Counted from the first letter of the stretch, positions 35,928 through 47,241 are shown. The stretch is 64,000 nt of DNA from Phenylobacterium sp. (GCA_017991675.1 JAGOQB010000001.1:372001-436000); one strand, 5' to 3'. Notes: a model not told the origin generated them from the sequence alone. Program-made: numbers and translations.

Positions 35928-36200
35928 TTAGTTCAGCGAGCCCTTCAGGCCTTCGCCGACGCGGAAACGCGCCGTCTTCGAAGCCGGACGGCTCACGGTC
36001 TCGCCGGTGCGCGGGTTGCGCGCAGTGCCCGCCGCGCGGGTCACCGGCACGAAGCTGCCGAAACCAACGAGTCGGACTTCCTGGCCCGCCTTCAGCGACT
36101 CGGTGACGCTGTCGATGAACGCTTCCAGAGCGTCCTTCGCCTGAGCCTTGTTGAGGCCCGCCTTGTCGGCGATCGCCGTGACGAGTTCGGCCTTGGTCAT
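35928..36200 (-). CDS. hup: HU-family histone-like DNA-binding protein
   Basis: A 90-residue HU protein, a DNA-bending homodimer of the nucleoid. It starts MTKAELVTAIADKAGLNKAQ and has GFGSFVPVTRAAGTARNPRT, which includes the beta-arm RNPRTG with the intercalating Pro. The ATG at 36200 is chosen over an upstream in-frame start because the family begins here. It follows lon in the same direction, the usual order in alphaproteobacteria, but the 158-bp gap with a lon terminator suggests its own promoter. Confidence 0.96.
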   Translation of the reverse strand: MTKAELVTAIADKAGLNKAQAKDALEAFIDSVTESLKAGQEVRLVGFGSFVPVTRAAGTARNPRTGETVSRPASKTARFRVGEGLKGSLN

Positions 36201-36304
36201 TTCTTGTCTCTCCCAGCCCATTATTCAAACCGCGAACCTCTCGCGGAAGCGCGAGGCTGCTTCGCGTTGCGCGATTATGGCGGTCGATTCTCGCCCGTCA
36301 AACA

Positions 36305-36342
36305 AAGGCGGCGCGGAGAGACCCCGCGCCGCCTTATTTTTT
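36305..36342. terminator. Terminator downstream of lon (possibly bidirectional)
   Basis: A perfect 12-bp stem (36305-36316 with 36324-36335). On the minus strand it is followed by TTTGTTTG; on the plus strand by a stronger run ending in six T. It lies 17 bp past the lon stop. Confidence 0.75.
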
Positions 36343-36358
36343 CTCAGTTTTCCACCGA

Positions 36359-38758
<2,400 letters not shown>

Positions 38759-38822
38759 GATGCGTTCTTAACTCCTGCCGGCCTGTTGGAGGATCAGGCT
38801 CGGCCCCCGGACCGCGGTCACT

Positions 38823-38869
38823 TCAGACGATGCGTCTGAGTCGGACGGCCCGTCCGCCTTCGAAGGCGG
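38823..38869 (-). promoter_or_regulatory. Stacked inverted repeats in the lon leader
   Basis: Three adjacent short hairpins: 38823-38839 (7-bp stem), 38842-38856 (6-bp stem) and the 16-bp perfect palindrome 38854-38869. The second and third share bases and so exclude each other. They lie 65-110 nt upstream of the lon ATG, downstream of the promoter candidate. Confidence 0.45.
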
Positions 38870-38884
38870 CTTATCGGCTCATTT

Positions 38885-38912
38885 ATGTGGACGCTTACGA
38901 CCGTCATTCAAG
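38885..38912 (-). promoter_or_regulatory. Candidate sigma32 (heat-shock) promoter of lon
   Basis: On the minus strand CTTGAA (38912-38907) and CCACAT (38890-38885) are 16 bp apart, near the RpoH consensus CTTGAA-N13-17-CCCCAT. lon is a heat-shock gene in most proteobacteria. Confidence 0.45.
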
Positions 38913-38963
38913 CGCGGCCGCAAATATGCCCTCGATCCATCTAGGGACGATGCGGCTTGATAC

Positions 38964-40412
38964 TCAAGCGCCGCTGGAACGGGCGGCGGCCTCCGCCGTG
39001 CTTTTCAACATTTCATCCAGAGCTTTCCGGTCGAAATAGCGCCCCTTCAGCACGACGCCGCCGATCGCGCGCGTGGCGGTGATGTCGGCGAGTGGGTTGC
39101 GCTCGAGGATCAGGATGTCGGCGGCCTTGCCCGCGGCGATCGCGCCGTAGCGGTCGGCATGGCCCAGGAAACGCGGTCCGTTGATCACCGAAGCCTGCAG
39201 AGCGTGCAGCGGCGACAGCCCGGCGTCGACATAGATCTTGAGCTCGTCGTGCAGGCCGACGCCCGGATAGTTGAACGAGTTGAGGAACCCGGCGTCGGTG
39301 CCCGCCAGGATCGACACCCCGGCCGCCTGCAGCATCGGCACGAGCGAGGCGTTCTTCTCGTAGATGGCGTGCCGCCGGGCGATCGCCGCCGCATCGTCCT
39401 TCGCCGCCCGCTCCACGCGCCAGGCATAGGTCGCCTGGAGGCCCTTGCCGATATAGGCCAGGTAGGCGTCGTCCTTGTGATCGTCCTGGTCGAGATAGGC
39501 GGTCGCCTTGCTGCCGTTCAGGGTCGGCGAGACATAGGTTCCCCGCGCCGCCAGCCGGCGGAAGCCGGCCATGGCGGTGGCCTCATCGAAGCTCGCCAGC
39601 GTCCGGTTGGTGGCCTCGGCCCCCGAAATCCTGCCGCTCGCGACGTCGGCGGCGATCTGCGCCTCCTGCGGCGAGCCCATCCGCAGCGCATAGCCCATGT
39701 GCTCGATCGAGCTCAGCCCCGCCTCGCTGGCCGTATCGACCGTGATCGCCGCCGGAATATGGGCCGAGGTGACCAGGCCGCGCGCCTTGGCCTGCTTGAC
39801 CGTGTAGAGGAACAGCGGCGGCGTCAGCGTGCTCTCGGTGATCTTGACGAAGTCGACCTTCAGCCCCTGCAGCTTGTCGAGCGCCGCATCGGCCTCGGCT
39901 TCGGTTCCGACCTCGATCGTCCCCTTCCACATCGGTTTCACGCCCTCGATCTTCGGCCCGGACGTGAAGATGGTCGGGCCGAACAGGGCGCCGGACGCCA
40001 CCTCCCCGCGCCAGGCCAGCACCTCCTCGGGCAGGTCGCCGGAGGCGTCGCGAACCGTGGTCACGCCGTGCGCCACATAGAGCGGCAGCAGGGCCTTGTT
40101 CTCGCCGATCAGTTCGCGGCCGCCGCCAAAGTGGACGTGGTTGTCCCACAGCCCAGGGATCACGAAGCGCCCCTTGGCCTCGATGGTCCGGGCGGCGGTG
40201 AAGTCAGCCTTGGCCTTCGCCGTCGGCTCGACCGCGACGATGGTGTCGCCGCGGACCGCGACGGTCGCACCTTTGGAGAGTTCGCCGGTCGCCACGTCGA
40301 TGACCGTCGCATCGACGATCAGCAGGTCGACCTTCTCGGCGGCGTAGGCGGCGACGGAGCCGCCCATGAGCAGAGCGAGGGCGAGAGGAGCTGCAAGGGC
40401 GAGGTTACGCAT
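38964..40412 (-). CDS. Exported amidohydrolase family protein
   Basis: A 482-residue metal-dependent hydrolase with signal peptide (LALLMGGSVAAYAAE). Visible metal-site motifs are VIPGLWDNHVHFGG (HxH), the Lys in VDFVKITEST, then TSAHIPA and SIEHMGYALR (His ligands) and LAGTDAGFLN (Asp). It resembles imidazolonepropionase-like periplasmic amidohydrolases, several of which are peptidases or prolidases on carboxyl-terminal residues; the substrate here is unknown. The ATG at 40412 follows GGAAGG. It sits between lon and the DUF3011 gene, interrupting the usual lon-clpX adjacency. Confidence 0.87.
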   Translation of the reverse strand: MRNLALAAPLALALLMGGSVAAYAAEKVDLLIVDATVIDVATGELSKGATVAVRGDTIVAVEPTAKAKADFTAARTIEAKGRFVIPGLWDNHVHFGGGRELIGENKALLPLYVAHGVTTVRDASGDLPEEVLAWRGEVASGALFGPTIFTSGPKIEGVKPMWKGTIEVGTEAEADAALDKLQGLKVDFVKITESTLTPPLFLYTVKQAKARGLVTSAHIPAAITVDTASEAGLSSIEHMGYALRMGSPQEAQIAADVASGRISGAEATNRTLASFDEATAMAGFRRLAARGTYVSPTLNGSKATAYLDQDDHKDDAYLAYIGKGLQATYAWRVERAAKDDAAAIARRHAIYEKNASLVPMLQAAGVSILAGTDAGFLNSFNYPGVGLHDELKIYVDAGLSPLHALQASVINGPRFLGHADRYGAIAAGKAADILILERNPLADITATRAIGGVVLKGRYFDRKALDEMLKSTAEAAARSSGA

Positions 40413-40496
40413 GAGGCCTTCCGACAAACTGAAGGCGCCCCTGTAGCCGCTCAGGGCCGCCGCGTCCCGGCCATATCGTCGCGTCTCCGCCGCACT

Positions 40497-41111
40497 TCAG
40501 TTCAGCTCCACGCGGGCGTAGCGGCCGTCGTGGTCGCAGTTGAAGCTGTAGGTCACCGTCCGCGGCCCGACATCGACGGCGACATCCCCTTCGATCGCAT
40601 AGCCCCGCCCCTGAGGTCTGGCGTAGGTAATCCGGTCGATCCGGGCCCGGTCGCCATAGCGCGAGGCTTGGCTCACGGCTTCGCTCGAACAGCTGCCGAT
40701 CGCCTGGCGCTCGTCCGGCGACGACGATCCGCCGTCCTCATCCTTGGAGCCGGCCGCCAGCGCGCCCAGCAGCAGGCCGCCCAGCAGCAGCCCGCCGACC
40801 ACCGCGGCGGTGTTGTCCTTGTCCTTCTTGCCGTCGTCGCCGTAGCGGTCCTCGACCCGGAAACGGCCACGGCATCCCCGATCCACCCAGACGCCGCGCC
40901 CATCCCAGCCCCAGCTCTGGTCCTCGATGCAGGGGCCGTTGTTGTTGCTGTACTGGTAGTCGAGCCAGACCCGGCCGCCGGAACCGACCGGGCAATAGTT
41001 CCGGGCGTATCCCGACGACGAACAGTCGACATATGAGTCCGCGTAGGCCGGCGTGACCGGCGCGCTCCAAAGACCGAGCACCGACGCCGCAATCATCAAG
41101 CCCACACGCAT
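40497..41111 (-). CDS. DUF3011-containing exported protein
   Basis: A 204-residue exported protein: signal peptide 1-24 (LWSAPVTPAYAD), then a cysteine/tryptophan pattern YVDCSSSGYARNYCPVG through SWGWDGRGVWVDRGCRGRFR, which is the DUF3011 repeat (Cys ... WG ... WV..GCRG.F). A hydrophobic Gly/Leu stretch follows (VVGGLLLGGLLLGALAAG), perhaps a membrane anchor. The C-terminal 70 residues resemble a small two-Cys envelope domain. Function is unknown. The ATG at 41111 is preferred over an upstream frame with poor coding character. Confidence 0.8.
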   Translation of the reverse strand: MRVGLMIAASVLGLWSAPVTPAYADSYVDCSSSGYARNYCPVGSGGRVWLDYQYSNNNGPCIEDQSWGWDGRGVWVDRGCRGRFRVEDRYGDDGKKDKDNTAAVVGGLLLGGLLLGALAAGSKDEDGGSSSPDERQAIGSCSSEAVSQASRYGDRARIDRITYARPQGRGYAIEGDVAVDVGPRTVTYSFNCDHDGRYARVELN

Positions 41112-41178
41112 TCCCGACCTCCGACGTCTCTCAACCTCCACCCTAGCGCCAGCAACCTCCTGTTGAGAATAGCGCTTG

Positions 41179-42609
41179 TCAGCGGCTGCCGGAGAGTTCG
41201 GGCCGCATGGCGAACGCCCCGACCAGGCCGGCCGCCGCCGCCGCGCAGGCCGCCGCCGCCATGGCCGCCTGGTAGGCCCAGGTCATCGCCTCCCCGCCGG
41301 CCTCGGCCGGAGCCAGGACGAATCCCGCCAGGGCGACCGCCAGCAGGCCGCCGATCCGCGCCGTGGCGTTGTTCACTCCGGACGCCGCGCCTTCGTAGGC
41401 GTTGGGAACCGCGCCCAGAACCGCGTCGGTCAGCGGCGCGACCGCCACCCCCATGCCCAGGGCCAGCACCATCAGCCCGGGGAACACCCCGGTCCAGTAG
41501 TCCCCGTCCTGCGCGCTCCAGGCCAGGCCGGCGAAGCCGGCTGCGGCCAGTAGAGGGCCGATGGTCAGCATCGCCCTCACCCCGATGCGCCCCGACAGCG
41601 CGCCGGAGATCGGCGACAGCACCGCCAGCCCGATCGACAGCGGCAGGAGCGCCGCCCCCGCCTCCGTCGCCGGATAGCCGTGGACCCGGATCAACTGGAA
41701 CGGCAGCAAGAACAGCGCCCCGCCGAACGCGGCGTAGAGCAGCAAGGTCAGTAGGTTCGCTCCCGAGAAGGCCGGGCTTCGGAACAGGTCCAGCGGGACC
41801 ATCGGGCTGGCCGCCCGGCGCTCGATACGAAGAAAGGCCGCCAACAGAATGGCCCCGGCCGCGCCAAGTCCCCAGACCGCTGGCGAGGCCCCCGCCGTCG
41901 AGGCGTGGGTCAAGCTCCAGGTCAGGGCGCTGAGCCCCAGGGTGGCGCAGGCCGCGCCGCTCCAATCCACCGGCCCGGCCGCCGGCTCGCGGCTTTCACG
42001 GGCGCCGGCCAGGATGAACCCGACCGCCAGGGCTGCCAGCGGAAGGTTGATCAGGAACACCGCCCGCCACGAGACCGCGTCGGTCAGCCAGCCGCCGAGC
42101 ACCGGGCCGATAGCGCTCATCAGGCCGCTGGCGCCGGCCCAGACGCCGACGGCCCGCCCCCTCGCCTCCTCGTCGAACCACGCCCCCAGCAGCGCCAGGC
42201 TGGCCGGAACCAGCAGCGCCGCGCCCACGCCCTGCAGCCCCCGCGCCATGATCAGCAGGGTCAGGTCCGGCGCCGCGCCGCACAGCGCCGAGGCCGCCGA
42301 GAACAGCACCACCCCGACGACGAACACCCGGCGGCGGCCGTAGCGGTCGGCCGCCGCGCCCCCCGCCAGCACCAGCGCGCCCAGCATCAGCGCATAGGCG
42401 TTCATAATCCACTGGGCGCCGGCCGCGTCGCCGCCCAGCTGGCGCTGGATCACCGGCAGGGTCAGGTTCACCGCCGACCCGTCGATAAACGCCAGGCTCG
42501 AGCCCAGCACCGTCCCGGCGAGCGCCAGCCGCCCCCTGGCGGGACCGGCGGCCGGCTCCGTCGCGGCGACCACGCCGCGGTCGCAGGGCGTCGCACCGAT
42601 CTGGCTCAT
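41179..42609 (-). CDS. MFS transporter, DHA2 (14-TM drug:H+ antiporter) type
   Basis: A 476-residue polytopic transporter. Characteristic sequences are FIDGSAVNLTLPVIQRQLGG, GGAAADRYGRRRVFVVGVVL (motif A) and LGGWLTDAVSWRAVFLINLP (motif C region). About 14 hydrophobic segments fit the QacA/EmrB-like DHA2 group, which exports lipophilic drugs and other compounds. Substrate unknown. The ATG at 42609 lies after GGGGG. It is inserted between clpX, whose terminator lies just upstream, and the DUF3011 gene, and seems monocistronic. Confidence 0.9.
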   Translation of the reverse strand: MSQIGATPCDRGVVAATEPAAGPARGRLALAGTVLGSSLAFIDGSAVNLTLPVIQRQLGGDAAGAQWIMNAYALMLGALVLAGGAAADRYGRRRVFVVGVVLFSAASALCGAAPDLTLLIMARGLQGVGAALLVPASLALLGAWFDEEARGRAVGVWAGASGLMSAIGPVLGGWLTDAVSWRAVFLINLPLAALAVGFILAGARESREPAAGPVDWSGAACATLGLSALTWSLTHASTAGASPAVWGLGAAGAILLAAFLRIERRAASPMVPLDLFRSPAFSGANLLTLLLYAAFGGALFLLPFQLIRVHGYPATEAGAALLPLSIGLAVLSPISGALSGRIGVRAMLTIGPLLAAAGFAGLAWSAQDGDYWTGVFPGLMVLALGMGVAVAPLTDAVLGAVPNAYEGAASGVNNATARIGGLLAVALAGFVLAPAEAGGEAMTWAYQAAMAAAACAAAAAGLVGAFAMRPELSGSR

Positions 42610-42622
42610 CGCCGCCCCCAAA

Positions 42623-42657
42623 CGAAAAGGGCCCCGCGGCGCTGGTCCGCGGGGCCC
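42623..42657 (-). terminator. Terminator of clpX
   Basis: A perfect 11-bp GC-rich stem (42629-42639 with 42647-42657, 7-nt loop) followed on the minus strand by TTTT. It starts 25 bp past the clpX stop. Confidence 0.9.
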
Positions 42658-42681
42658 ATGATCATTGGTCGCTCAACCGCC

Positions 42682-43944
42682 TCAGGCGGCGCCGCCCTTG
42701 TCGCGGCGCTCGGCGTAGATGACCAGCGGCTGGGCGCGGCCTTCCACCACCTCGGCGTTGACCACGACCTCTTCGACGCCGTCATAGGTCGGCAGCTCGT
42801 ACATGGTGTCGAGCAGGATGCCTTCCAGGATCGAACGCAGACCGCGCGCGCCGGTCTTGCGCTGGATGGCCTTGCGGGCCACGGCCGTCAGCGCGTCGTC
42901 GGTGAAGGTCAGGCCGACGTTCTCCATGTCGAACAGGCGCTGGTACTGCTTGACGAAGGCGTTCTTCGGCTCGGTCAGGATCTTGACCAGGGCGGCTTCG
43001 TCCAGGTCGTCCAGCGTCGCGATCACCGGCAGACGGCCGATGAACTCCGGGATCAGGCCGAAGCGCAGCAGGTCGTCCGGCTCCACCTGGCGGAAGATCT
43101 CGCCGGTGCGGCGGTCGTCCGGGTCCGACACCTTGGCGCCGAAGCCGATCGAGGTGCCCTGGCCGCGAGCGGAGATGATCTTCTCCAGGCCCGCGAAGGC
43201 GCCGCCGCAGATGAACAGGATGTTGGTCGTGTCGACCTGCAGAAATTCCTGCTGCGGATGCTTGCGGCCGCCCTGCGGCGGGACCGAAGCGACCGTGCCT
43301 TCCATGATCTTCAGCAGAGCCTGCTGAACGCCCTCGCCCGACACGTCACGGGTGATCGAGGGGTTGTCCGACTTGCGGCTGATCTTGTCGACTTCGTCGA
43401 TGTAGACGATGCCGCGCTGGGCGCGTTCGACATTGTAGTCGGCGGCCTGCAGCAGCTTCAGGATGATGTTCTCGACGTCCTCGCCGACATAGCCGGCTTC
43501 GGTCAGGGTCGTGGCGTCGGCCACGGTGAATGGCACGTCGATGATTCGCGCCAGGGTCTGGGCCAGCAGGGTCTTACCCGTGCCGGTCGGACCGATGAGC
43601 AGGATGTTGGCCTTGCCCAGTTCGACGTCGTTGTTCTTCGTCGCGTGGTTCAGGCGCTTGTAGTGATTGTGGACGGCGACCGAGAGCACCTTCTTGGCGT
43701 GGTCCTGGCCGATCACGTAATCGTCGAGGACTTCACGGATCTCCTTCGGAGTCGGAACGCCGTCCTTCGACTTCACGAAGGAAATCTTGTGCTCTTCGCG
43801 GATGATGTCCATGCACAGTTCGACGCATTCATCACAGATGAACACCGTCGGGCCCGCGATCAGCTTGCGGACCTCGTGCTGGCTCTTGCCGCAGAAAGAG
43901 CAGTACAGCGTGCTCTTGGAGTCTCCGCTCGCGGCCTTGGTCAT
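42682..43944 (-). CDS. clpX: ATP-dependent Clp protease ATP-binding subunit ClpX
   Basis: A 420-residue AAA+ unfoldase feeding ClpP; in Caulobacter ClpXP removes CtrA and other cell-cycle regulators. The N-terminal zinc finger has Cys15, Cys18, Cys37 and Cys40 (CSFCGK ... CDECVELC). Walker A GPTGTGKT lies near 120, the pore loop GYVGEDVE near 150, Walker [11 protein letters not shown] near 180, and the IGF loop (SIGFGAKV) contacts ClpP. Full length. It is separated from clpP by five genes, on the opposite side of a plus-strand cassette. Confidence 0.98.
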   Translation of the reverse strand: MTKAASGDSKSTLYCSFCGKSQHEVRKLIAGPTVFICDECVELCMDIIREEHKISFVKSKDGVPTPKEIREVLDDYVIGQDHAKKVLSVAVHNHYKRLNHATKNNDVELGKANILLIGPTGTGKTLLAQTLARIIDVPFTVADATTLTEAGYVGEDVENIILKLLQAADYNVERAQRGIVYIDEVDKISRKSDNPSITRDVSGEGVQQALLKIMEGTVASVPPQGGRKHPQQEFLQVDTTNILFICGGAFAGLEKIISARGQGTSIGFGAKVSDPDDRRTGEIFRQVEPDDLLRFGLIPEFIGRLPVIATLDDLDEAALVKILTEPKNAFVKQYQRLFDMENVGLTFTDDALTAVARKAIQRKTGARGLRSILEGILLDTMYELPTYDGVEEVVVNAEVVEGRAQPLVIYAERRDKGGAA

Positions 43945-44283
43945 GCTCTTTTCTCACTCTCTCGACAGCGCCGACCGCAGTCTACGCCATCGTTCGGCCC
44001 AGGGGCGTCCCTGACGCCATCAGTGCAGGATACGTGCCCGGGGTTGTCTAATCCTTGACATTCCCCGATCCGAGCCACGATCACAAGCCTCTGACATACT
44101 TCAGTGACAATTGGCGGCGGGGCGCCCGATGGCGGGCATGTCCGAATCCCTAGATGGGATTGTGTTCAATCGGCGCAAGTGAGACGCCCTGGCGCGGATT
44201 TCGCCCTCCCATAACGGCCGGACCGACGCCAGACGCGATGACTTGAGTTGACACGCCTCGGAACGGGGCGTGTTGGGGGATTT
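43945..44283. other. Intergenic region between clpX and the HAD gene
   Basis: A divergent 339-bp spacer that must carry promoters for clpX (minus) and the HAD gene (plus). A TTGACA at about 44249-44254 on the plus strand lacks a clear -10 at proper spacing. I see no gene or repeat in it. Confidence 0.4.
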
Positions 44284-44949
44284 ATGGCTAGACGACAACT
44301 GCGACGCATCGGCGGCTCGCAGGTGGAATCCTTGGACGAGCAGATCGAAGACGCGGGCGTGGTCGCCTTCGACTTCGACGGCACCTTGACCACCCACGAC
44401 AGCTACACCGCCTTTCTGAAGTGGCGCGCCGGCCCGGCCCGCTACAATCTCGGCCTGGCCAAGCTGGCGCCGGCCGCGGTCGCCTATCTCGCGCACCAAA
44501 ACCGCGGCCGGATCAAGGCCGCCGCCACCCGCGAGTTTCTGGCCGGCGTCTCGCGCGAGCGGCTGGAGGCGGACGCCCGCGCCTTCGCTGAACTGATGGC
44601 CCCGCGGATGCTGCGCCCGGACGCCCTGCGCACTTGGCGGCGCTGGGGCCAGCGGCGCGCCAAGCTGGTCATCGTCACCGCCTCGCCTGAGATCATCGTC
44701 GCCCCGTTCGCCCGCGGCCTGGGCGCCGACCTGCTGATCGGCACCGAGCTCAAGTTCGACGCCCGCGATCGGGTGACCGGCGCGTTCGACGGCCCCAACT
44801 GCCGGGGCCCGGAAAAGGTGCGGCGGCTGCAGGAAATGTTCGGCCCCGACGTGCGGTTGCGCGCGGCCTATGGCGATACAAGCGGAGATCGTGAGATGCT
44901 CGCGATCGCCGACGAGCCCGGCTACCGGGTCTTCCAGGAGAAGCCCTGA
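44284..44949 (+). CDS. HAD-superfamily (subfamily IB) phosphatase
   Basis: A 221-residue HAD hydrolase of the phosphoserine-phosphatase-like IB group. Motif I is VVAFDFDGTLT (Asp30 nucleophile, Asp32 acid/base), motif II KLVIVTASPE and motif III/IV AYGDTSGDREML. The cap shows FLKWRAGPARYN. IB members act on phosphoserine, phospholipids or other small phosphates; the substrate is not determinable. The ATG at 44284 has GGGGG 4 bases before it. It leads a plus-strand run with the HTH and pyrophosphohydrolase genes. Confidence 0.87.
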   Translation: MARRQLRRIGGSQVESLDEQIEDAGVVAFDFDGTLTTHDSYTAFLKWRAGPARYNLGLAKLAPAAVAYLAHQNRGRIKAAATREFLAGVSRERLEADARAFAELMAPRMLRPDALRTWRRWGQRRAKLVIVTASPEIIVAPFARGLGADLLIGTELKFDARDRVTGAFDGPNCRGPEKVRRLQEMFGPDVRLRAAYGDTSGDREMLAIADEPGYRVFQEKP

Positions 44950-44972
44950 GTCGCCCCAGCACAGGAGAAGCC

Positions 44973-45290
44973 ATGACATCCGTCGTCTCCGGCGCCCAGA
45001 TCGCCGCCGCCCGCGCCCTGACCGGGGTCAGCCAGGCCAAGCTGGCCCAGCGCGCCGGCCTTGAGGTCGCCGCGCTGCAAACCCTGGAAGGCGCCGGTCA
45101 CGCGCCGTTGGATCTCACGCCGGCCATCGAGAAGCTGCTGCTGGCGCTGGACTCGTTCGGCGTGCTGCTGATCGATGACGGCGACGGTTTCGGATCGGGC
45201 GTCCGGCTGAAATTCGGGCGCAAGCAGGCCCAGGCGATCGGGGCCTGGGAGGACGAAGGCGGGATCGTCGGCGACGACGACGTGCCGTGA
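44973..45290 (+). CDS. XRE-like helix-turn-helix regulator
   Basis: A 105-residue protein with an N-terminal HTH (SGAQIAAARALTGVSQAKLA then QRAGLEVAALQTLEG) and a short second part ending FGVLLIDDGDGFGSGVRLKF, the pattern of small Cro/CI-type regulators whose C-terminus carries a conserved GVRLxF. An acidic tail follows. GGAGAAG lies 5 bases before the ATG. Its stop overlaps the possible GTG start of the next gene, so regulator and pyrophosphohydrolase are cotranscribed. Confidence 0.82.
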   Translation: MTSVVSGAQIAAARALTGVSQAKLAQRAGLEVAALQTLEGAGHAPLDLTPAIEKLLLALDSFGVLLIDDGDGFGSGVRLKFGRKQAQAIGAWEDEGGIVGDDDVP

Positions 45291-45292
45291 CC

Positions 45293-45679
45293 ATGCGCTT
45301 CCGCGTCCAGAAACTGATCCGCGATCGGCTGCCCGAAATCATGCGCGGCCAGGGGCTGGCGGTGTTCGACCGCCGGCTCGACGACGCCGAATACGTAGCC
45401 GCCCTCGGCGAGAAGCTGGTTGAAGAAGCCCACGAAGCCCGGCTGGCGAATCCGGATGAGATCGCCGGTGAGTTGGCCGACGTCCTGGAGGTCGTCCACG
45501 CCCTGGCCCAGGTCCACGGCCTCAGCCTGCAGGACGTCGAGGCCGCCCGCCAGGCCAAGCGGGCCGAACGCGGCGGCTTCGACGCGCGGGTCTACAACGC
45601 TGCGGTCGAGGCGGCGGACGGCCTGCCGGCCGCGGCGTACTACCTGGCCCGTCCGACCCAGTACCCACGCGAGGACTGA
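45293..45679 (+). CDS. MazG-like nucleoside triphosphate / phosphoribosyl-ATP pyrophosphohydrolase
   Basis: A 128-residue all-alpha NTP-pyrophosphohydrolase. It has KLIRDRLPEIMRGQG at the start, the metal-binding EKLVEEAHEARLAN (ExxEE) and ELADVLEVVHAL (ELxD), then ERGGFDARVYN, all as in the phage- and bacteria-encoded MazG-like family. Such proteins hydrolyse NTPs to NMP plus pyrophosphate and act in house-cleaning or nucleotide-pool control. ATG 45293 or GTG 45287 may be the start. It lies between an HTH gene and a conserved small protein gene. Confidence 0.85.
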   Translation: MRFRVQKLIRDRLPEIMRGQGLAVFDRRLDDAEYVAALGEKLVEEAHEARLANPDEIAGELADVLEVVHALAQVHGLSLQDVEAARQAKRAERGGFDARVYNAAVEAADGLPAAAYYLARPTQYPRED

Positions 45680-45683
45680 CGCC

Positions 45684-45944
45684 GTGAAACATGCCGGCCC
45701 AGGCGCGCTCGACCAACTGGAGCCTCTGCTGGCCCAGCTTCGAGGCCTCGGCGGCATGGTCGAAAAGACGCGCGGCGTGTTCTATCGCAAGGGCCGGGCG
45801 TTCCTGCACTTCCACGAAGATCCGAAGGGGCTGTTCGCCGACCTCCGCGAAGCGGCGGGCGCGGACTTCGAGCGGTTCGACGTCACCGCCCCGGCCGGAT
45901 GCGAACGGCTGCTGGCCGCCGCCACCTCGCGCCTCAGGGCCTAG
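45684..45944 (+). CDS. Conserved small protein of unknown function
   Basis: An 86-residue protein from GTG 45684, only 4 bp after the pyrophosphohydrolase stop. It shows KTRGVFYRKGRAFLHFHEDP followed by KGLFADLREAAGADFERFDV, a pattern I have seen in uncharacterised bacterial proteins that pair a FYR/SRAFLHFHED core with a short C-terminal helix. No catalytic role is apparent; the two His and acidic residues could bind metal. Its last 11 nt overlap the convergent gene. Confidence 0.7.
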   Translation: MKHAGPGALDQLEPLLAQLRGLGGMVEKTRGVFYRKGRAFLHFHEDPKGLFADLREAAGADFERFDVTAPAGCERLLAAATSRLRA

Positions 45945-46455
45945 CCGACCAAGGCTCCACCTGGCCGATCACGCTCAGCGGCCGGTCGCTGCGCACAGCC
46001 TCCAGAACTCCGGCCGAAATCTCGTCGTTGGTCAGCCAGCGCGATCCGCCGCCGACCACTTGAAAGCCCAACACCACCTGCCGCAGGCGGCAATCGACGA
46101 GGCCGTCGGCGACGGCGGCCGCGGCCCCCAGCCGATGCGGATGGGCAGGATCGACCGTGGCGCTGCCCAGGACCTGGAACATCCGTCCCCTCACCTGCTG
46201 CGCCAGCATCCGCGGCGCAGCGATCTTGAGCGTGTGGAACCAGGCCACCGCCAGGTCGATCGGGCCGCCCTGCAGGACGGCGGCCTCCAGGGCGGCGCGA
46301 AATCCCGCCTCATCGTGGTAGTCGCAATCGAAGCCGCCCGGATGCTGCGAGACGTGGCGCGACAAAAGCGAAAGGCGCCCACCGTCGCCGGCGAGCGCCT
46401 CCACAAGTCCTGACAGCATGCCGGTCCCACCCACGACGAGCACATGACCGGGCAC
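45934..46455 (-). CDS. Rossmann-fold NAD(P)-binding (short-chain-dehydrogenase-like) protein
   Basis: A 173-residue protein beginning HVLVVGGTGMLSGLVEALAG, with the GGTGML dinucleotide-binding turn. It lacks a visible YxxxK catalytic pair and is shorter than classical dehydrogenases (about 250), so it is an atypical or degenerate member, perhaps only binding NAD(P). It lies 10 bp after clpP in the same direction and may be cotranscribed. Its end overlaps the plus-strand small gene. Confidence 0.72.
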   Translation of the reverse strand: MPGHVLVVGGTGMLSGLVEALAGDGGRLSLLSRHVSQHPGGFDCDYHDEAGFRAALEAAVLQGGPIDLAVAWFHTLKIAAPRMLAQQVRGRMFQVLGSATVDPAHPHRLGAAAAVADGLVDCRLRQVVLGFQVVGGGSRWLTNDEISAGVLEAVRSDRPLSVIGQVEPWSARP

Positions 46456-46465
46456 GGCGGCGCCC

Positions 46466-47080
46466 TTAGTCTTCGGCGCGGCGCTCGATCACGTGGTCGA
46501 CCAGACCCCACTCCTTGGCCTCTTCCGGGGTCATGAAGGTGTCCCGGTCGAGCTTTTCCTCGACCTCTTCGTACGAGCGGCCGGTGTGCTTGGCGTAGAT
46601 CTCGTTCAGGCGACGCTTGGTCTTGATGATGTCTTCGGCGTGGCGCTCGATGTCCGAGGCCTTGCCCGAATAGCCGCCCGACGGCTGGTGCACCATGATG
46701 CGGCTGTTGGGCAGCGCGATGCGGTTGCCCTTTTCACCGGCCATCAGCAGGAACGAGCCCATCGACGCGGCCATGCCCATGCACAGGGTCACGACCGGCG
46801 AGCGGATGTACTGCATGGTGTCGTAGATCGCGAGACCGGACGTCACCACCCCGCCGGGGGAGTTGATGTACATCTGGATCTCTTTCTTGGGGTTCTCAGC
46901 CTCAAGGTAGAGCAGCTGGGCGCAGATCAGCGCCGACATGCCGTCTTCCACCGGGCCGTTCAGAAAGATCACGCGCTCCTTCAGCAGGCGCGAGAAGATG
47001 TCGAAGGCGCGTTCGCCGCGGCTGGTTTGCTCCACCACCATGGGCACCAGGTTCAGCGCGGTGATCTGCGGGTCACGCAT
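46466..47080 (-). CDS. clpP: ATP-dependent Clp protease proteolytic subunit
   Basis: A 204-residue serine protease forming the ClpXP/ClpAP barrel. Catalytic Ser106 is in GMAASMGSF, His131 in [13 protein letters not shown] and Asp at about 182 in [19 protein letters not shown]. It starts [20 protein letters not shown], and no long propeptide is evident. It follows tig with the tig terminator at 47185-47212 between them, so it probably has its own promoter. Confidence 0.98.
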   Translation of the reverse strand: MRDPQITALNLVPMVVEQTSRGERAFDIFSRLLKERVIFLNGPVEDGMSALICAQLLYLEAENPKKEIQMYINSPGGVVTSGLAIYDTMQYIRSPVVTLCMGMAASMGSFLLMAGEKGNRIALPNSRIMVHQPSGGYSGKASDIERHAEDIIKTKRRLNEIYAKHTGRSYEEVEEKLDRDTFMTPEEAKEWGLVDHVIERRAED

Positions 47081-47180
47081 AAAGGGAAGCCTCTCTCATT
47101 GATCGACTCTGCGCGCAGAGCCGCGTTCCCCTCCGATATCGCGTGGCGGAGGGGCCAGCGCAAGGTGACCGATAGTCCTA

Positions 47181-47212
47181 AAGAAAATCCCTCCCGTTTC
47201 CGGGAGGGATTT
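47181..47212 (-). terminator. Terminator of tig
   Basis: A perfect 12-bp stem (47185-47196 with 47201-47212, 4-nt loop) with a T-rich tail on the minus strand. It lies 30 bp past the tig stop. It is closely similar in sequence to the hairpin at 52573-52602. Confidence 0.9.
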
Positions 47213-47241
47213 CTGCGTCCGCCGTCTGGGGCGATCAGCGC

